Shown: positions 12,034 to 30,159, numbered from the stretch's first letter. The stretch: 64,000 nucleotides of DNA from Corticium candelabrum (GCF_963422355.1 NC_085093.1:1485551-1549550), one strand, 5' to 3'. Notes: a model not told the origin generated them from the sequence alone. Made by a program: numbers and translations.

Positions 12034-15000
12034 ATGGCAGATTTGCTAGTAAGTACAGCTTTAGCTTCATCTAGAGTACTGTACTGGCCTTACTAAGCTG
12101 TGACATTTAGAAAAGAGGAAGAACCAGCAGTGTCAGGAACGTGATGGACGCTGACCGTGCAGAGGAGAAGGCCGAACGGATGCTCAAGATGGAGTTGGAT
12201 GAGTTGATCGAATTGTGCGAAGAAATGGACATAGACAGCTCCGAATTTGTAGCTGACTCTGAGTTCCAGAGTGCAATACTGGAGGTGATGAAGAAAACAG
12301 CGCAGTACGAACGAGCTAAACCGGTGGGCCCTCTTGTAGAATAATTTATATAACGTTTACACACATTTAATGGCTTCGTGCGTTTGCTTCATGTCATGCA
12401 TTTGCACTTACGCAAAGCTCTTTGTGCACGTGTGTAGGTTTTGAGTGGGTTTGCATCTTCGTTTGGTCGAGATGTTGCTGTGAAAAGGAAAAGGGTTGTC
12501 CAACTTGTGAAGAGTGTGCAGGCATTTGTCGAAGATCGGGCTGCTAGAATTTGGCTGAAGAAATTACGGTTGAATCAGACTCCCGCCTGGATGAAGAGTC
12601 AGGACTTCAAGAGAGTTAGAGGTGTTGCTACTAATGTGAAGCCTGTGTTGCTGTTTGCAGGTGAGTTAATTATTTAATTGATAATTTTTTATTTTAATTA
12701 ACTGTATACAATTAGCGAGTACTTTGTTGTTACTTGTACCGCATGCAGTTATGATATATAGTGCAAAGAATTAGCAAAGAGGGATTAATACATTGTGACT
12801 TTAGTGATCTGTTGGAATAGCTTACAGTGTGGTAGTTTGCCTAATGTATGCGTCGCCATTATAGTGGCAGGTCATTTCTACACAACTGTTGCAGTAGCAT
12901 GTCGAGTGATGCAAGCTGTTGTGTGTTGTTATTGTTTTTATCAAGTTAATTTATGAACTTCAGAGGAGTGTTTCTTTTCTAAGATTAATTTTTTAACATT
13001 ATCTCTACAAATGGTAGAATTATAGTGTATAACTGTTTGCAGGAAGCACGTCATCTGGTAAGAGCACTCTCCTTAATGCTCTTCTTGGAGCATCCATTTT
13101 GCCGACATCTCACAGTGCTGCAACATCTGCTTTGTGTGAAATAAAGTATTCTGACAATGGTACAAATTATGCAGTAATGCATATTCAGGAAGGCAGAGTT
13201 CGTAAACGTGAAGAGGTTGATCTGAGCAGTGAAGAAGGTTTTAAAATCTTTAGCAAGTTAACAGCTGACAGGCCAAGAGCAAGAAGAGTGTCCCTTACAC
13301 GAACATTGTCTTCTGGATCACAGAAATCAGCGTCATCGTCTAGTTTATTGTCACTTTCTGAACTGTCAGAACTAAAACCACCAGAACCAAAAGCAGTGTG
13401 TGTAATGGTTGAAATCTACTGGCCTTTGAAGTTTCTTGAAGTTTGTTCGTTGCATCACTGATCATCTGATCATCTAGACTGCAAGTGTTTGTTTTGTAGG
13501 ATTTTTCTCTAGTCGATAGCCCTGGTGTAACAGAAGAAGAGGGATCATCTACGGCTCGTCAGATAACAGAAGAATTTCAACGTGACCATGCATGTGGTTA
13601 TGTTTATGTTTTGGATGGAACAAGAGCTGCAGAAGAAGCAGCACAAGTAGGATGATATTTTTGTTTACTGCATGTTTCATATGACTTTAGTGTCTCTTTC
13701 AGTTGCTGCCTTGTTCGTATGAGTGTACTTGTGCATTATTTTAGGTTGGTGGACTTCTACGTTCTGTGGTCAAAGCAACGAAATCAGCTCCTGCAAGTAG
13801 TTCTGCTGTGTTTGTCATCAATAAGTGGGATCTTGTGGTACAACAGCAAACTGAATTTGAGCAAAAAGAGTATCTGAGAAAAGTGGCACAATGCATTGAG
13901 CAGAGATGGCCTGGCTTTGATGCAGAAAGACAGTTGATAACGATGAATGCAAAAATAGCATCACAAGCTCAAGAGTTGGGCTACATCACTCCTGATCTCC
14001 AGTTGTTGTGTGACAAGATTCAGAAAGCATTACCTACAGCTGTTGATAACTTGGTGCTGAAACAACTCAGGTAGATGCATGTTGTAGTACTCAATGTTGT
14101 CGTTGTATCTCATTTGTGTTACAGTTGTGTGGGTGAGCTGCTTGGTCAAATTGAGCAAAGCATTGACGGCATGCTTCGCTATTTGCATTTGCCTTTCGAA
14201 GATCGTATACAGGCACTTAAGAGGGATAGGAAGCAACTTCATTCTTTAACAGAGTCTCAAACTTCAGGCAGTTTGGCATCAACCAGAAGAGAAGTGCAGC
14301 ATAGAATAGAAGAAATAGTTCTTGAGCTGTCACATTATTTGAAGTCAAAAGAAGCTTTCGAATTTGTGGCAGAGCACAGAAAGAAGTCTGCACAGGATAG
14401 CACAACATTTGATACTGAAAATGTGCAAGATATTGTTGAGAAGGGATTGAGCAATGCAATCTGTCAATATCCAAAAATTGAATTGTTTAGAAAATGGGCT
14501 GTCTCATTTGTGTTACCTGTTGTAGAAGAGCTTATCGGTGAACTAGCAAGGATTCGTGGGTTTAACACTCAAGTTAGACCAATATCACTGGAACAGATGA
14601 TTTCTGGCCAAATTGATAGTTCAAGAGTTGAACGAATTCATTTTATTGTTGGTGCAGCAGCACTAGCACTGCCTATTAATTGGCCTGGGTTTTTACTGGG
14701 TGGTTTGGCTATGGCTATTGGGGGAGAGCAAATAGGACAAGCTGTGATGAAAGTGTTATGTCCAGGAACATGGGTATATGCTGGTCTGCATAAGAAGCTG
14801 TTCTGGGACACTACAGAGAAAGTATACAACGATGTAGTGCAGAAATTTTGTGAGAATAAGAACGAGAAGTTGCACCAGTTTGTAACCAAACTGCTAGAGG
14901 ATACGGTAGATTCTGTAGGCATGCTATGTCGAGAAATTCCAAGATGTATTGAGATAATAGAAAATGACTTGAAAGCACGAGTGTCTCAGGAGGAGGGAAG

Positions 15001-16235
15001 TGCACCAAATTTCAGTGCAATTTTGATGGAGTGTCGGAAGCTGAAAGGCCAAGTCTCAGCATTTATGTTAGCACAGAATATTCACCTCGTTGATACAACA
15101 CAACTAGATCGTGGACTTGTGGCAGTTTCTGATCTAATTAGCAAAATATCTTTGCCCAAGAAGGGAGAGGCAATGTTAAAGAGGTTTCCTGAACGGATAA
15201 GGGAAACAAATGCAGATGAGGTTCTTAAGAGAATGACAATTAACAGGTAGGCCTTGATAAAGAGAAGAAGGGATGACTACAGGATTAGTGTATAGTGTAA
15301 TTTTGCATATGTGTATGTTTGCCTTGTTCTGCAGACTACTTTGCTGTCTTTATTAATTAATTAATAAATTAATAAATTAAGTAAGTAAGGAATTGAAGGT
15401 ATGTATGTAGTATTAATTTATTGATTGTTCTGTTGTTTTTAGGAATGTGGTAACTGATCACATTGTGTCATTCTATGGTTCTGTGGTATTGGTAGCAGAA
15501 CCCCTTCATCTCGGCTTGGTGTTTGAATGGTGCAGTGGTGGGTCATTATCTGACATGATTTATGATCCAGACCATTTACCTCCTTGTCATCGCACTGGAT
15601 TTCGACAGTACAAAACAATATTACTTCAACTACTGAATGGTCTCAAATATATCCACGGAGTTGGCATCATCCATGCTGGTCTGACACCAAAGACTATCAT
15701 GGTAAGTAGACAATTTTGTGTTCTTGCTTGTCAGCCAGTCAACTACATTTATTGTTAGTTTACGAAGGACAATAGAGTGAAACTTTGCGAAGTGAAGTCT
15801 CCCAATCGTTTGTACACATCAACATCCAACAGGATGTCATGTAACCGAGATGACTTGGTCTACCTTGCTCCTGAGATTCTCAACTCTCAACCATGCAATG
15901 TCTCATGTGATATTTACAGTCTGGGGCTCATTCTTTGGGAGATATGGAATGGCAAAATGGCTTTTAGTAACTTTAATTTTGCATCAATAGATGAATATCC
16001 GAAATTTGTCAATGAAGTGAATGTAGGAACAAGACCAGAGGGATTCAAACAGCCAGAGCAATCAGTATCTAGTGACACTAGTTCACTGGACAAGCCTTGT
16101 TCTGATAAATCACTTGCACAAGAATGGGAAGAATTGACATGTCACTGCTGGGAGGGTGCACCATCTAAAAGGCCAACAGCTAAGGACGTGTATAACACAG
16201 TTTTAACAATGGGAAAAGCGAAAGAATGCGTGTAG
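12034..16235 (+). CDS. Dynamin-like GTPase fused to a pseudokinase
   Basis: Exons 12034-12048, 12111-12323, 12438-12660, 13043-13440, 13500-13646, 13745-14070, 14125-15246, 15443-15701 and 15759-16235 give 1059 residues. Order: acidic helical N-terminal module (about 20-75; LKMELDELIELCEEMDID, loosely SAP/HeH-like); GTPase (about 145-440) with P-loop GSTSSGKST (151-159), switch LPTSHSAATSALCEIKYS, DSPG (289-292) and NKWD (358-361); a long helical region with a hydrophobic hairpin (about 609-645; FIVGAAALALPINWPGFLLG); a kinase fold (about 772-1050). LPTS..T and DSPG resemble mitofusins and bacterial dynamin-like proteins more than classical dynamin. The kinase motifs are destroyed: HRDLKPEN is HAGLTPKT, DFG is a CEVK stretch, and the glycine loop is unrecognisable, so a pseudokinase is likely. 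A Ser-rich insert (about 225-270, RRVSLTRTLSSGS) interrupts the GTPase. The tandem paralogue follows at 16739. Role unknown; membrane remodelling or signalling is inference. Confidence 0.9.
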
Positions 16236-16738
16236 ACAGTGTGGTATGTAGGAAGATCACATTACAGTCTAGTAGCAGAACATGTCTCCTACACCTGCTG
16301 CATATCAAGAGTAGAGTATCTTCATATCAACACTGTAGACAGCTACAGAATATCTTCTTTGATAACGAACCGTGTCAGTCCAGTATGCGTATGTACATGA
16401 TTTATTTACTATGTGGCAAACCCTACAGCTACACTGTCCACGTGTACAGTACTCACGTACTAGCCACTGGTACCTGTACAGTACTAACTAAAATATTAGT
16501 AGCAATTACAGGTCTAGTTGCTATGTAACTATAATTATAAGCAGGGAAATCTTCGATTACATAACGGGTAGAGAGATAAAATGCGCAAAACACACGAGAG
16601 CTAACTCCTGTACCTGATTCAACAAACATTGCAATAGCTTAACGTACGTTACAACGAAGAACCTGGGTGGAGACACGATGACGTCAGCGTTCAGCAACGT
16701 AAGCTAGACAGCGCCGCAGGTCGTGTTCGGTGTGCATC
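16236..16738. other. Intergenic, 0.5 kb
   Basis: Joins the two GTPase-kinase genes. It must carry the terminator of the first and the promoter of the second. An open frame at 16226-16528 overlaps the preceding stop and has no homology I recognise. No repeat seen. Confidence 0.55.
16679..16686. promoter_or_regulatory. CRE-like TGACGTCA palindrome
   Basis: A perfect TGACGTCA octamer, the consensus CREB/ATF site, 52 bp before the ATG of the GTPase-kinase gene. Functional assignment is by consensus only. Confidence 0.45.
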
Positions 16739-17511
16739 ATGGCGACTTCTTTACCCGACGTGGACGCGATTTTGGAGATGAAGCTGCGCGATCTCATGAA
16801 ATTGTGCAAAGAACTGAAAATCGACTGCAAAGGATTCCGGACTGCCGCTCAGTTCCAGGAAGCGGTGTTTGACTACATGAAACAGCACGCCACACTGCAT
16901 CGTGCACCGCCGGTGAGACACAAACAGTAACATTTCCAACACCAGAAACACTGCAGATGATGTCGTTTACGCAGCGTCCACGGGGCGCGATCTGTGATAT
17001 CTAGCTGCCATGCTCAGTGGCGTAGGAACCTGAGGGGCAGACATTTTTATGAGGGCGTGGCTCTGCACAAAATGTACTAAAGAGTTGTAAAGTACATGTA
17101 CAGTACGGTATCCTTAGGCTCTTCGCTTTGGTGAGTAACACGTCGCAACGGAGTTTTCTGACCGTCTACGTAGCCCACTGAAACGCCTCGCCCTAGCTAG
17201 ACAGTATAGTACGTATTTGGTAAAACCTTGGCATGGAAATTACTGTAAACGTGTAAAACTTCCTAGTAAAGTACGGGACGTGTGATTAGTTGGCATTCTG
17301 CTTGTAAAGCTTTCTCGCTTGTTACGTACACGCAATCCCTCAACTACAATACAAAAGGATGGGGCGACGGAACTTGGTGAGGCTTTTTCGTCGCCGTTTG
17401 GTCACTTGCACAAATTGTTCCTGTACTGATCTGTAGTCGGACACGGAAACGATTTTTGAGGTAGGTCTTATAATGAAATGTGGTCGTGGGGAGGAGAAAT
17501 TTGAGGTTCGT

Positions 17512-17572
<61 letters not shown>

Positions 17573-17650
17573 ACACCACACACACACACACACACACACG
17601 CACACACACACAAACAAACACACACAAACAAACACACACACAGACACAAA

Positions 17651-17685
<35 letters not shown>

Positions 17686-20600
17686 TATATACCAAGAGCT
17701 CGATAGAGAGCCATATAGGACCACGCCCCTTTCTGTTGTGAGACTCCGATTAGAAGCCTTGCTATGCAATCATATAAATGCATGCTACACAGCAAAAGAT
17801 AGGAAACCAACATTAATTACCACTATAGTGTTAGTGTTAGTTTGTCATCCCTATATTACCAGGTCTCTTGACAGCTGGAAAAGTTGAGGGGCATGTGCCC
17901 TAGTTCCCCCCTCGATTCTTACGCCTATGATGCTCATCTATTCCTAACTAATTGCTATACTGTGGTGTTAGTATCTCACTTGTCTCGTTTGCTTGTTCTG
18001 TGCAGCCGTTTGTTACAGCTGCTGGTGCTCTCTTTGAAGCATTTGCAAAGAAGCGTTTGGAGGTTGTAACTATTCTGGACGACGTGAGCAAATTTCTGCA
18101 AGCAGCCGACGTCAAACCATGGCTGACTAAACTAGACATGCAGCAGTACGACTCATGGATGACTCCCGAGATGTTCGAAAAGGCGAAAGAATCCATAATG
18201 AAAGGAACTCCAACTTTGCTTGTGGCAGGTTTTTGACACACCCCTATTAATGACTATTATTCAAAATGTACATCTTTTTGTTGTCGTTGTAGGCCCTACC
18301 TCTGCCGGTAAGAGCACATTGCTAAATGCTCTTCTAGGAGAGCAGGTTCTTCCCACTTCCTACAATGCAACAACGTCAGCTTTGTGCGAGATCAAGTACT
18401 CGGAAGAGCCTGGCAAGAAGTATGCTGTTGTGCATGTGAATATGGAAAACTCCGATCCTGTTCCGATCAAACTGGATTTGTCACTAAAAGAGCATCAAGA
18501 TAAGTTTGCCGAGTACGTGTATGCAAACAGAGAACAGCTTGCAGAGGATGACAGTGGAGAGGGAGAGGCAGTTCCTCAATGCACTCGTGCTGAAATCTTT
18601 TGGCCTGAAGATTTTCTGAAGGTTTTTTAGTTATATGTTTTTATTACTTTACTTATGTAATTAGTTGTCTGTTATCAGCATTTTACCCTGGTCGATAGTC
18701 CTGGTGTAACTGAACAAGAAGGAGATTCCGTTGCTCGTCAGATCACGGAAAAGTTTCAGACCGACTTGGCTTGTGGTTTCATCTATGTTGTAGATGGCAC
18801 GCGTGCAGCAGAGGAGGCAGCTCAAGTACAACTAACAATGCAACCCAAGTTGTGAACGATAGCAACAATAATAGTACGTGTATGTTGTAGGTTGGAGGAT
18901 TATTGTTGGCCGTGTCTAAAGGTGTTGGCAGTTTGCCTCCAGCCAATTCTGCTCTCTTCGTTATTAACAAGTGGGATTTAGCAAGTCAGCAGATGAGAAA
19001 AGATGAAGAAAGACAGGAATTTATGTCAAAGCTGGAACAGCAGGTGTCAACTCGATGGTCTGGCTTAAAACCTCACCAGCAGTTGATCACCATGAATGCT
19101 AAACTAGCAGTAAGAGCCCAACAGCTCGGATCCAGCACGGGTGACATGAAGAAGTTATGTAAAGCTATACAGCAATTATTGCCGAAAGGAATGGACCACA
19201 TGATATTACAGGGACTTCGGTAACTTTGCAATACTTGTGTTGTAATATCTTTTGTTGCAGTATGTGACTGCTGTTGGTTTTGTTAGAGGTGTGCAAGCTC
19301 TTTTGGATCGTGTCGAGCAAAGCACTGAAAGCACTCTTCGTGTCTTAGAGCTCCCAATGCAAGAACGAGTGAAGAAATGGGAAGTTGACTGGAAAAAGCT
19401 GGAATCATTTCGTCATGAGGATGGTACTTTCGGCAAAGAGGTGCGTAAGCTAAAGGATTCAGTGGATTGGAAGATCAGGCAGTTAGCCTTTACATTGTGG
19501 AATGATTTGAAGTCTGGGAAAGGCAAAGATACTGTGTTCTTATTCAAAGGTGGTCAGATGAAGGAGTGGGAAAGGAAAGTGTTTGAGGCTCGAGAAGTGC
19601 AGTCTTTGGTTGAGGGTCGTGTTACATCAGCTGTTCTGCAGCATGATGGTTTTGAAAAATTTATTGAGTGGGCAACCAAGGAAATCAAGGGCTCTACTGA
19701 ATCAGTGCTCGCACATCTAGAAGTATTTGGTGCGGAGGTCACCAATTTCACTCCATCAACTATCGATACAGGTTGGGCAGATCGACTTGTAGATGATAAG
19801 AAACGATGGAAACCCAAAAATGTTGCAAAGGCAGTTGCACTAGGTTCTCTGGCTGTGGCTGCTGCTCCTGTTGCTTTAGTGCTCGGTCTTATTGCTATTC
19901 CTATATTCAAAGCAGCTCAAGCTGTTGGTGACATAACTTTCAAAAAAACTTATATGAGGACATACGATGACTTTCTTGCTAAGTGTGCTGAAAATGACTA
20001 CAAAATGCTGCAAGAAATTGTGACTGATCTTTTAGAACGGTCATGTGAGGCCGTTCGCTTGCTGAATTATGAAATTCCTCGTCGAATTAAAGAACTGGAA
20101 AGTGAGCTTGAAACAAGAGCTAAACAGGAAGAGAAGTTCAAAGGTGATTATAAGAATATGCTGGAGCTATGTTTAGCTAAAAAGAAGAAGCTTGCCAAGT
20201 TTGTTCTTAGTCTTAACATCCATGAGTATGCAGAAAATGACATCGAGTGGTCCAATCCAAGAACAGCAGTCGCTGTTGGTAGCTTTGGCAAAGTCTTCAA
20301 GGTTAATATTCCTGAAAAAGGGATAGCTGCTGTCAAGCTGATGACAGATGCTGTCAATGAAGAGAATGCAGAAGAATATCTGAAGGAGCTGAATTCTTGC
20401 AGGTATCATTATATTCTCCTGCCTGTTAAGGTTATAGCGTGCTCTAATTTGAGTATTATGGTGTGACTGTGCAGGCAGTTTAGGCATCCTAATGTTGTTG
20501 CATTCTATGGTTCTGTCCAAGTAGCGTCTGATCCTGAAGAACCTCCACAGCTTGGGCTTGTCTTTGAATGGTGTGGAGGTGGCACTCTCTTAGAAGAGAT

Positions 20601-21228
20601 TACTTCAAAGAAAATACCCTCTCCATGTAAGCCTGAAGGTGTGCAACGAGGATTAGAAGTAGTTCTTCAAATGGCCAGCGGATTGAAGTTCCTTCACAGC
20701 AGGAAAGTGGTGCATAGAGATCTAAAACCTGAAAATGTGATGGTAAGTTGTACTGATTATTGCTTGATTATTTTACTAGAGAATTGTTTGTACTAGATGA
20801 CAGACAAGAGAGTAGTGAAGCTTGGTGATATGGGCCTTGCCAAACCTGTTGAACGAGTGACCGGTACGTTCTGTGGTACTATTCTGTACATGGCTCCAGA
20901 AGTACTCTCTAGTAAGCCATATGGTCCTTCTGCTGACATGTTTAGCATTGGCATCATTATGTGGGAAATATGGAACAAGAAACGAGCTTATACAGACTTT
21001 TTCACAATGAACTTAGGTATTCATGATTTCATTCAGTTAGTTACAGACAATGGAGTTCGGCCTGGAAACTTTGAGAGACCATCTCCTCCTGCTCCTGGTG
21101 GTGTTGATATGAAAGCTCTTCATGATCAGTATGTATTGTGGGCTGAAACATGCTGGAATGTTGTTGCTGCAGAGAGGCTTACAGCAGAACAACTTCACGA
21201 TAAAGTCAAGAATTTTTTGGAAAATTGA
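16739..21228 (+). CDS. Dynamin-like GTPase fused to a protein kinase
   Basis: Exons 16739-16912, 18006-18228, 18293-18621, 18679-18825, 18891-19219, 19287-20402, 20475-20742 and 20797-21228 give 1005 residues. Order: helical N-terminal module (1-58; LEMKLRDLMKLCKELKID); GTPase with GPTSAGKST (133-141), switch LPTSYNATTSALCEIKYS, DSPG (248-251) and NKWD (317-320); helical stalk-like region with a strongly hydrophobic hairpin (about 579-616; AVAAAPVALVLGLIAIPIF) as in membrane-inserting dynamin relatives; then a kinase domain (about 725-990) with glycine loop AVGSFGKVF, lysine in GIAAVKLM, intact HRDLKPEN (853-860), DMG in place of DFG (873-875), and APE. All residues needed for catalysis appear present, so activity is plausible. 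Intron positions match the upstream paralogue except that its first short exon is absent here. I know of no named family with this architecture; substrate and location are unknown. Confidence 0.92.
17513..17684. repeat. (CA)n microsatellite
   Basis: About 170 bp of CA units with a few A-rich interruptions, in the 1.1 kb first intron of the GTPase-kinase gene. Open frames across it are His-Thr or Cys-Val artefacts. Confidence 0.95.
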
Positions 21229-21781
21229 AAAATCTTTTACATGAATTACTTGTGGTATGAGGTGAATAGCTTCTTTGCCTTGTGCTTGTATAGAATGGAA
21301 GGATTGTCATTTTGTATGAACATGATTTGGAGTACTGTGTATTATTGATGATTATTCTTATTGTGTTTTGCTCATATGAATTGGAAATGAAATGGTGATA
21401 GCAAACCTTTTTAATGGTTATTGTAGTTTGAACAAGTGTTATTGTTAGATTGACACTTGTACACTTAAAGTATAACACTGACTAAATTATTTTTAGTCAG
21501 CTACGCAAAAATCGATGGCAGAAGAATTTTTGATGACTGTGTTGAACATGTAGCCTCGTAGTCTTGTCCTGTGCCCGTAGTAGAACAGATGGAGCTTTGC
21601 GAAAAGATGGGATCATAAGCGATGAGACTTCGAATTTCAGAGTGTTATCTTAGATCTCAGATCCGATGACTGATGCAAGAAAGACGTCATACCTCTCCCA
21701 GCCAAGGAATTGAGCTGGCATTGTCTTTTTGGGTGGGAGGAACTCAGACAGTGGTCACGTGCAAATCCTGGCAGCACACAT
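21229..21781. other. Intergenic, 0.55 kb
   Basis: Between the GTPase-kinase gene and the first class C receptor. No exon or repeat recognised. A GTCACGTGC sits about 25 bp before the receptor ATG. Confidence 0.55.
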
Positions 21782-27280
<5,499 letters not shown>

Positions 27281-28250
27281 TGAAATAGCTTCACCAAACA
27301 TAATTTGGAGCAGGACTAACAAGGGAACGGCGGGGCGGGGAAAGACTGGCTGAGTGATTTTAGCTATAGTTAGAGGGTGGCAATGCATGACAACAGCGCT
27401 GATTAACTAAGTTAACTTAGGCTAATTGATGTAAGAGTTACTAGCAGTGAATAAACAGTTTCTGAACTTTCAGCTGAAGCAGAAAGGATGCTATATAATG
27501 TAGAATGTGTTTTTGCAATGGAATTTCATGTAGTCTACGTAGGATCCGCATGCTCTACCTGCTGATTTGTTTCACACAGACAAACCAAATTCTTGACGCG
27601 CTGGTTTCGACAAAAGACGATTCTAGTCTCGCAAGGGCGGAATGTCTGGTCTGTCACGAATAATTCTTGTAGTTTTGGCGGCCAAATGGTCCCGCCTTAC
27701 CAAATTTCGCGGGTAAATCTACGCGTATGTGTATGTGTGTGATTTGAATGTGTGCGAGTACAGTTGTAGCAACGTTCACCGTTGGATTAGCCAGAGTGAG
27801 CGGCCTTCCGATAGACGATGTCTACAGGTATTTGGTGGAGGAGACCTACTCTTCAGGGTTTAGACCACCAATCAGAAGAGAACAATTAATCCGGAAGAAA
27901 GCCCAAAAATGTACAATTAGCTAGGAGATGGAGATGTCGAGAGGAAAGAAGGTACGCACTGAAGCGTTTGCAGACATTTTTAGTCCTACACTGTACTAGT
28001 GCAGGACCAGTTCTGGCCAGGCATGGCAGGTCGGAATGGTTTTGGTCCGGACCCCCACGCTAACGAGCTAACAATTTTAGTTCGTCCATTTGTTATCAAC
28101 ACGGTATACGCTATTATTGATCACTACATGTACAAGAAACAATACAAATTGATAATTACTAGTTTACAGCACTGTCTATATATATATATATTAGTTTCAT
28201 TCTTTGTTAATTAATATGTATCACGGAGCAACAATCCCCGGAGCAGTAAC
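27281..28250. other. Intergenic, 0.97 kb, with one short open frame
   Basis: Between the two receptors. Apart from a 58-codon frame at 27748-27924 (listed separately) I see only unassigned sequence. Confidence 0.55.
27748..27924 (+). CDS. Small hypothetical open frame, 58 aa
   Basis: ATG to TAG, encoding a basic product that begins MCASTVVATFTVGLARVSG and contains VYRYLVEETYSSGFRPP and IRREQLIRKKAQK. I recognise no family. Composition is protein-like (mixed charged and aromatic residues, no simple repeat), but there is no independent support. It could be a chance frame, a relic, or a 5' exon of the receptor downstream. Confidence 0.2.
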   Translation: MCASTVVATFTVGLARVSGLPIDDVYRYLVEETYSSGFRPPIRREQLIRKKAQKCTIS

Positions 28251-30064
28251 ATGTCTTGGCAGTGCATGCAGATGATTGCTGTTACCTTCATCGCACTGTC
28301 ATCTATCGGAGCTGCCATGTCGGCTAATAAAACTCAACTTTTCGTCGGCGTCCTTTTACCGTCGGAAGTCAACGAATATTTCTATTCGAATCTTTCCGTT
28401 CCAGCTGTCGAAATGGCGACAGATCACATCAATGAGGACAAAGACCTTCTGCCCAATCATGAAATCGTTCTTTCAGTGAACGATTCTCGAGTATGTGATG
28501 TGTACAATTTTTTTTAAGTCTTGGCAGCTGGTGCCTGGACTACTTTAGTATCATGTTGTGGGAGGAGTTGCATGACAAGTGCATTACTCAGAAAGAAAAT
28601 AGATATTGTAATGTGTACCGACTGTTACCCCTCCTATCTGTCTGATACCATAGTTTCTAGCGTTTGTTCGCGTTTCGTTTGTGTAGTGTGATATCGGTTT
28701 AGCAAGTTATCAGATGCACAGGCTCTTGACCGAAAACACGACAAAAATTGCACTGTTGGCCGCCGGCTGTTCTCTTGTCACTCAGCCGATAGCGCATACA
28801 TCACAGTACTGGAATGTCCCACAGGTGAGAACTTTAAATATACAGTAGCATAACCGGAAACGCATGCGCAGTGAACTAGCTGCATATGGTCCTGCTGGAG
28901 GATGTACTTGATGAAGGATATCATAGCTCTCAGTATTGTCCTATCTCTCCTGGCTCTCCACAGTAAGTAGATCTCTACATAGCTACTGCCCAAAAGTACT
29001 AGAATCTACTGTACATGTATGGTGATGTATTACTCATTCTAGTTAAATTTTCTTTCATCGTCACCTGCATTGGAGAACAGAAATGTGTACAGACATTATT
29101 ATCACCTTCTGCCATCTGAAAATGGACTGAATCCTGGTCGAGCTGGACTGATGAAGGAGCTTGGTTGGAAAAAGTCTATCGTGCTGGTACAGCCATCAGA
29201 CATCTTTGATTTGGTGAGACTTAGAAGATGGAATTCTTTTTGGTATGGTATGGTTTATAGCAAATATTTGATCTGCAGAATTCTAGAGATCTTGTAATTG
29301 AGATGAAAGCATACGGACTAAGCAGACCAGAAGTGCTACTTGTACCAGATAATACTGACTTTACAGATATAATAGAACGAATCAAGGTATTAATTACTAC
29401 TAAGACTTATACATAGTTAATTGTTATCAATATTTACATTGTTCGTGTTAGTATAGTTCATTGTAATGTGTAGCCAAGATAGGATGCCTAAATTTGATGT
29501 GTATAGAATGATCATTTCTATAAGCATTTGTTAGGTGCAAAGCATGGATCTAGACAATCCATGGATAGCCCTGCTCAACAGATCCATGCTTTGTGCAGCA
29601 ATTCACAAATTGTCAGCTCATTCAGTTTTTATAAATCATGATGAAATGGCATATGATGATACCATTACATTGGACAATGGTAGTACGTCACTGATGGAGT
29701 AGTTTGGAGCATTTTTGAAAGGCAACTCACTCTATCACGCAGAAGCTGTTTGGACATGCATCTGTAAAAATGTGGTCTGCACACTTTTGTACAGCAGGGC
29801 CTTTTTCTAGCCATGCATGGATGATGAGAATCATGGTTGGTCTTAGACATTGAATATGAAACAAGTTGTGTTTAACTGGTAGATATTGATGGCTTGTTTG
29901 CTTTTCAAATTAATTTGTTGTTTGATGTCATGTAGGTTGTATATCTGATTATTGTGTATTGTGTGTTTACTAGGAGCTGGATGTTCGTATTTTAATAGGA
30001 CTGCTTTATGTGGAGAAAGCTCGTCAAATCATTTGTAATGTACGTATATGTATGCTGATAACAT

Positions 30065-30159
<95 letters not shown>

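Noticed and set aside
17340-17887. Long open frames of His-Thr or Cys-Val repeats on both strands
   Set aside because: Pure translation of a (CA)n/(TG)n microsatellite. The same applies at 1691-1987, 25431-25892, 30074-30262, 43639-44189, 44844-45149 and 52920-53129.
29665-29850. Possible transposase relic on the minus strand near the 29.5 kb hairpin
   Set aside because: The 61-codon frame has no recognisable catalytic motif; only the inverted repeat is reported.
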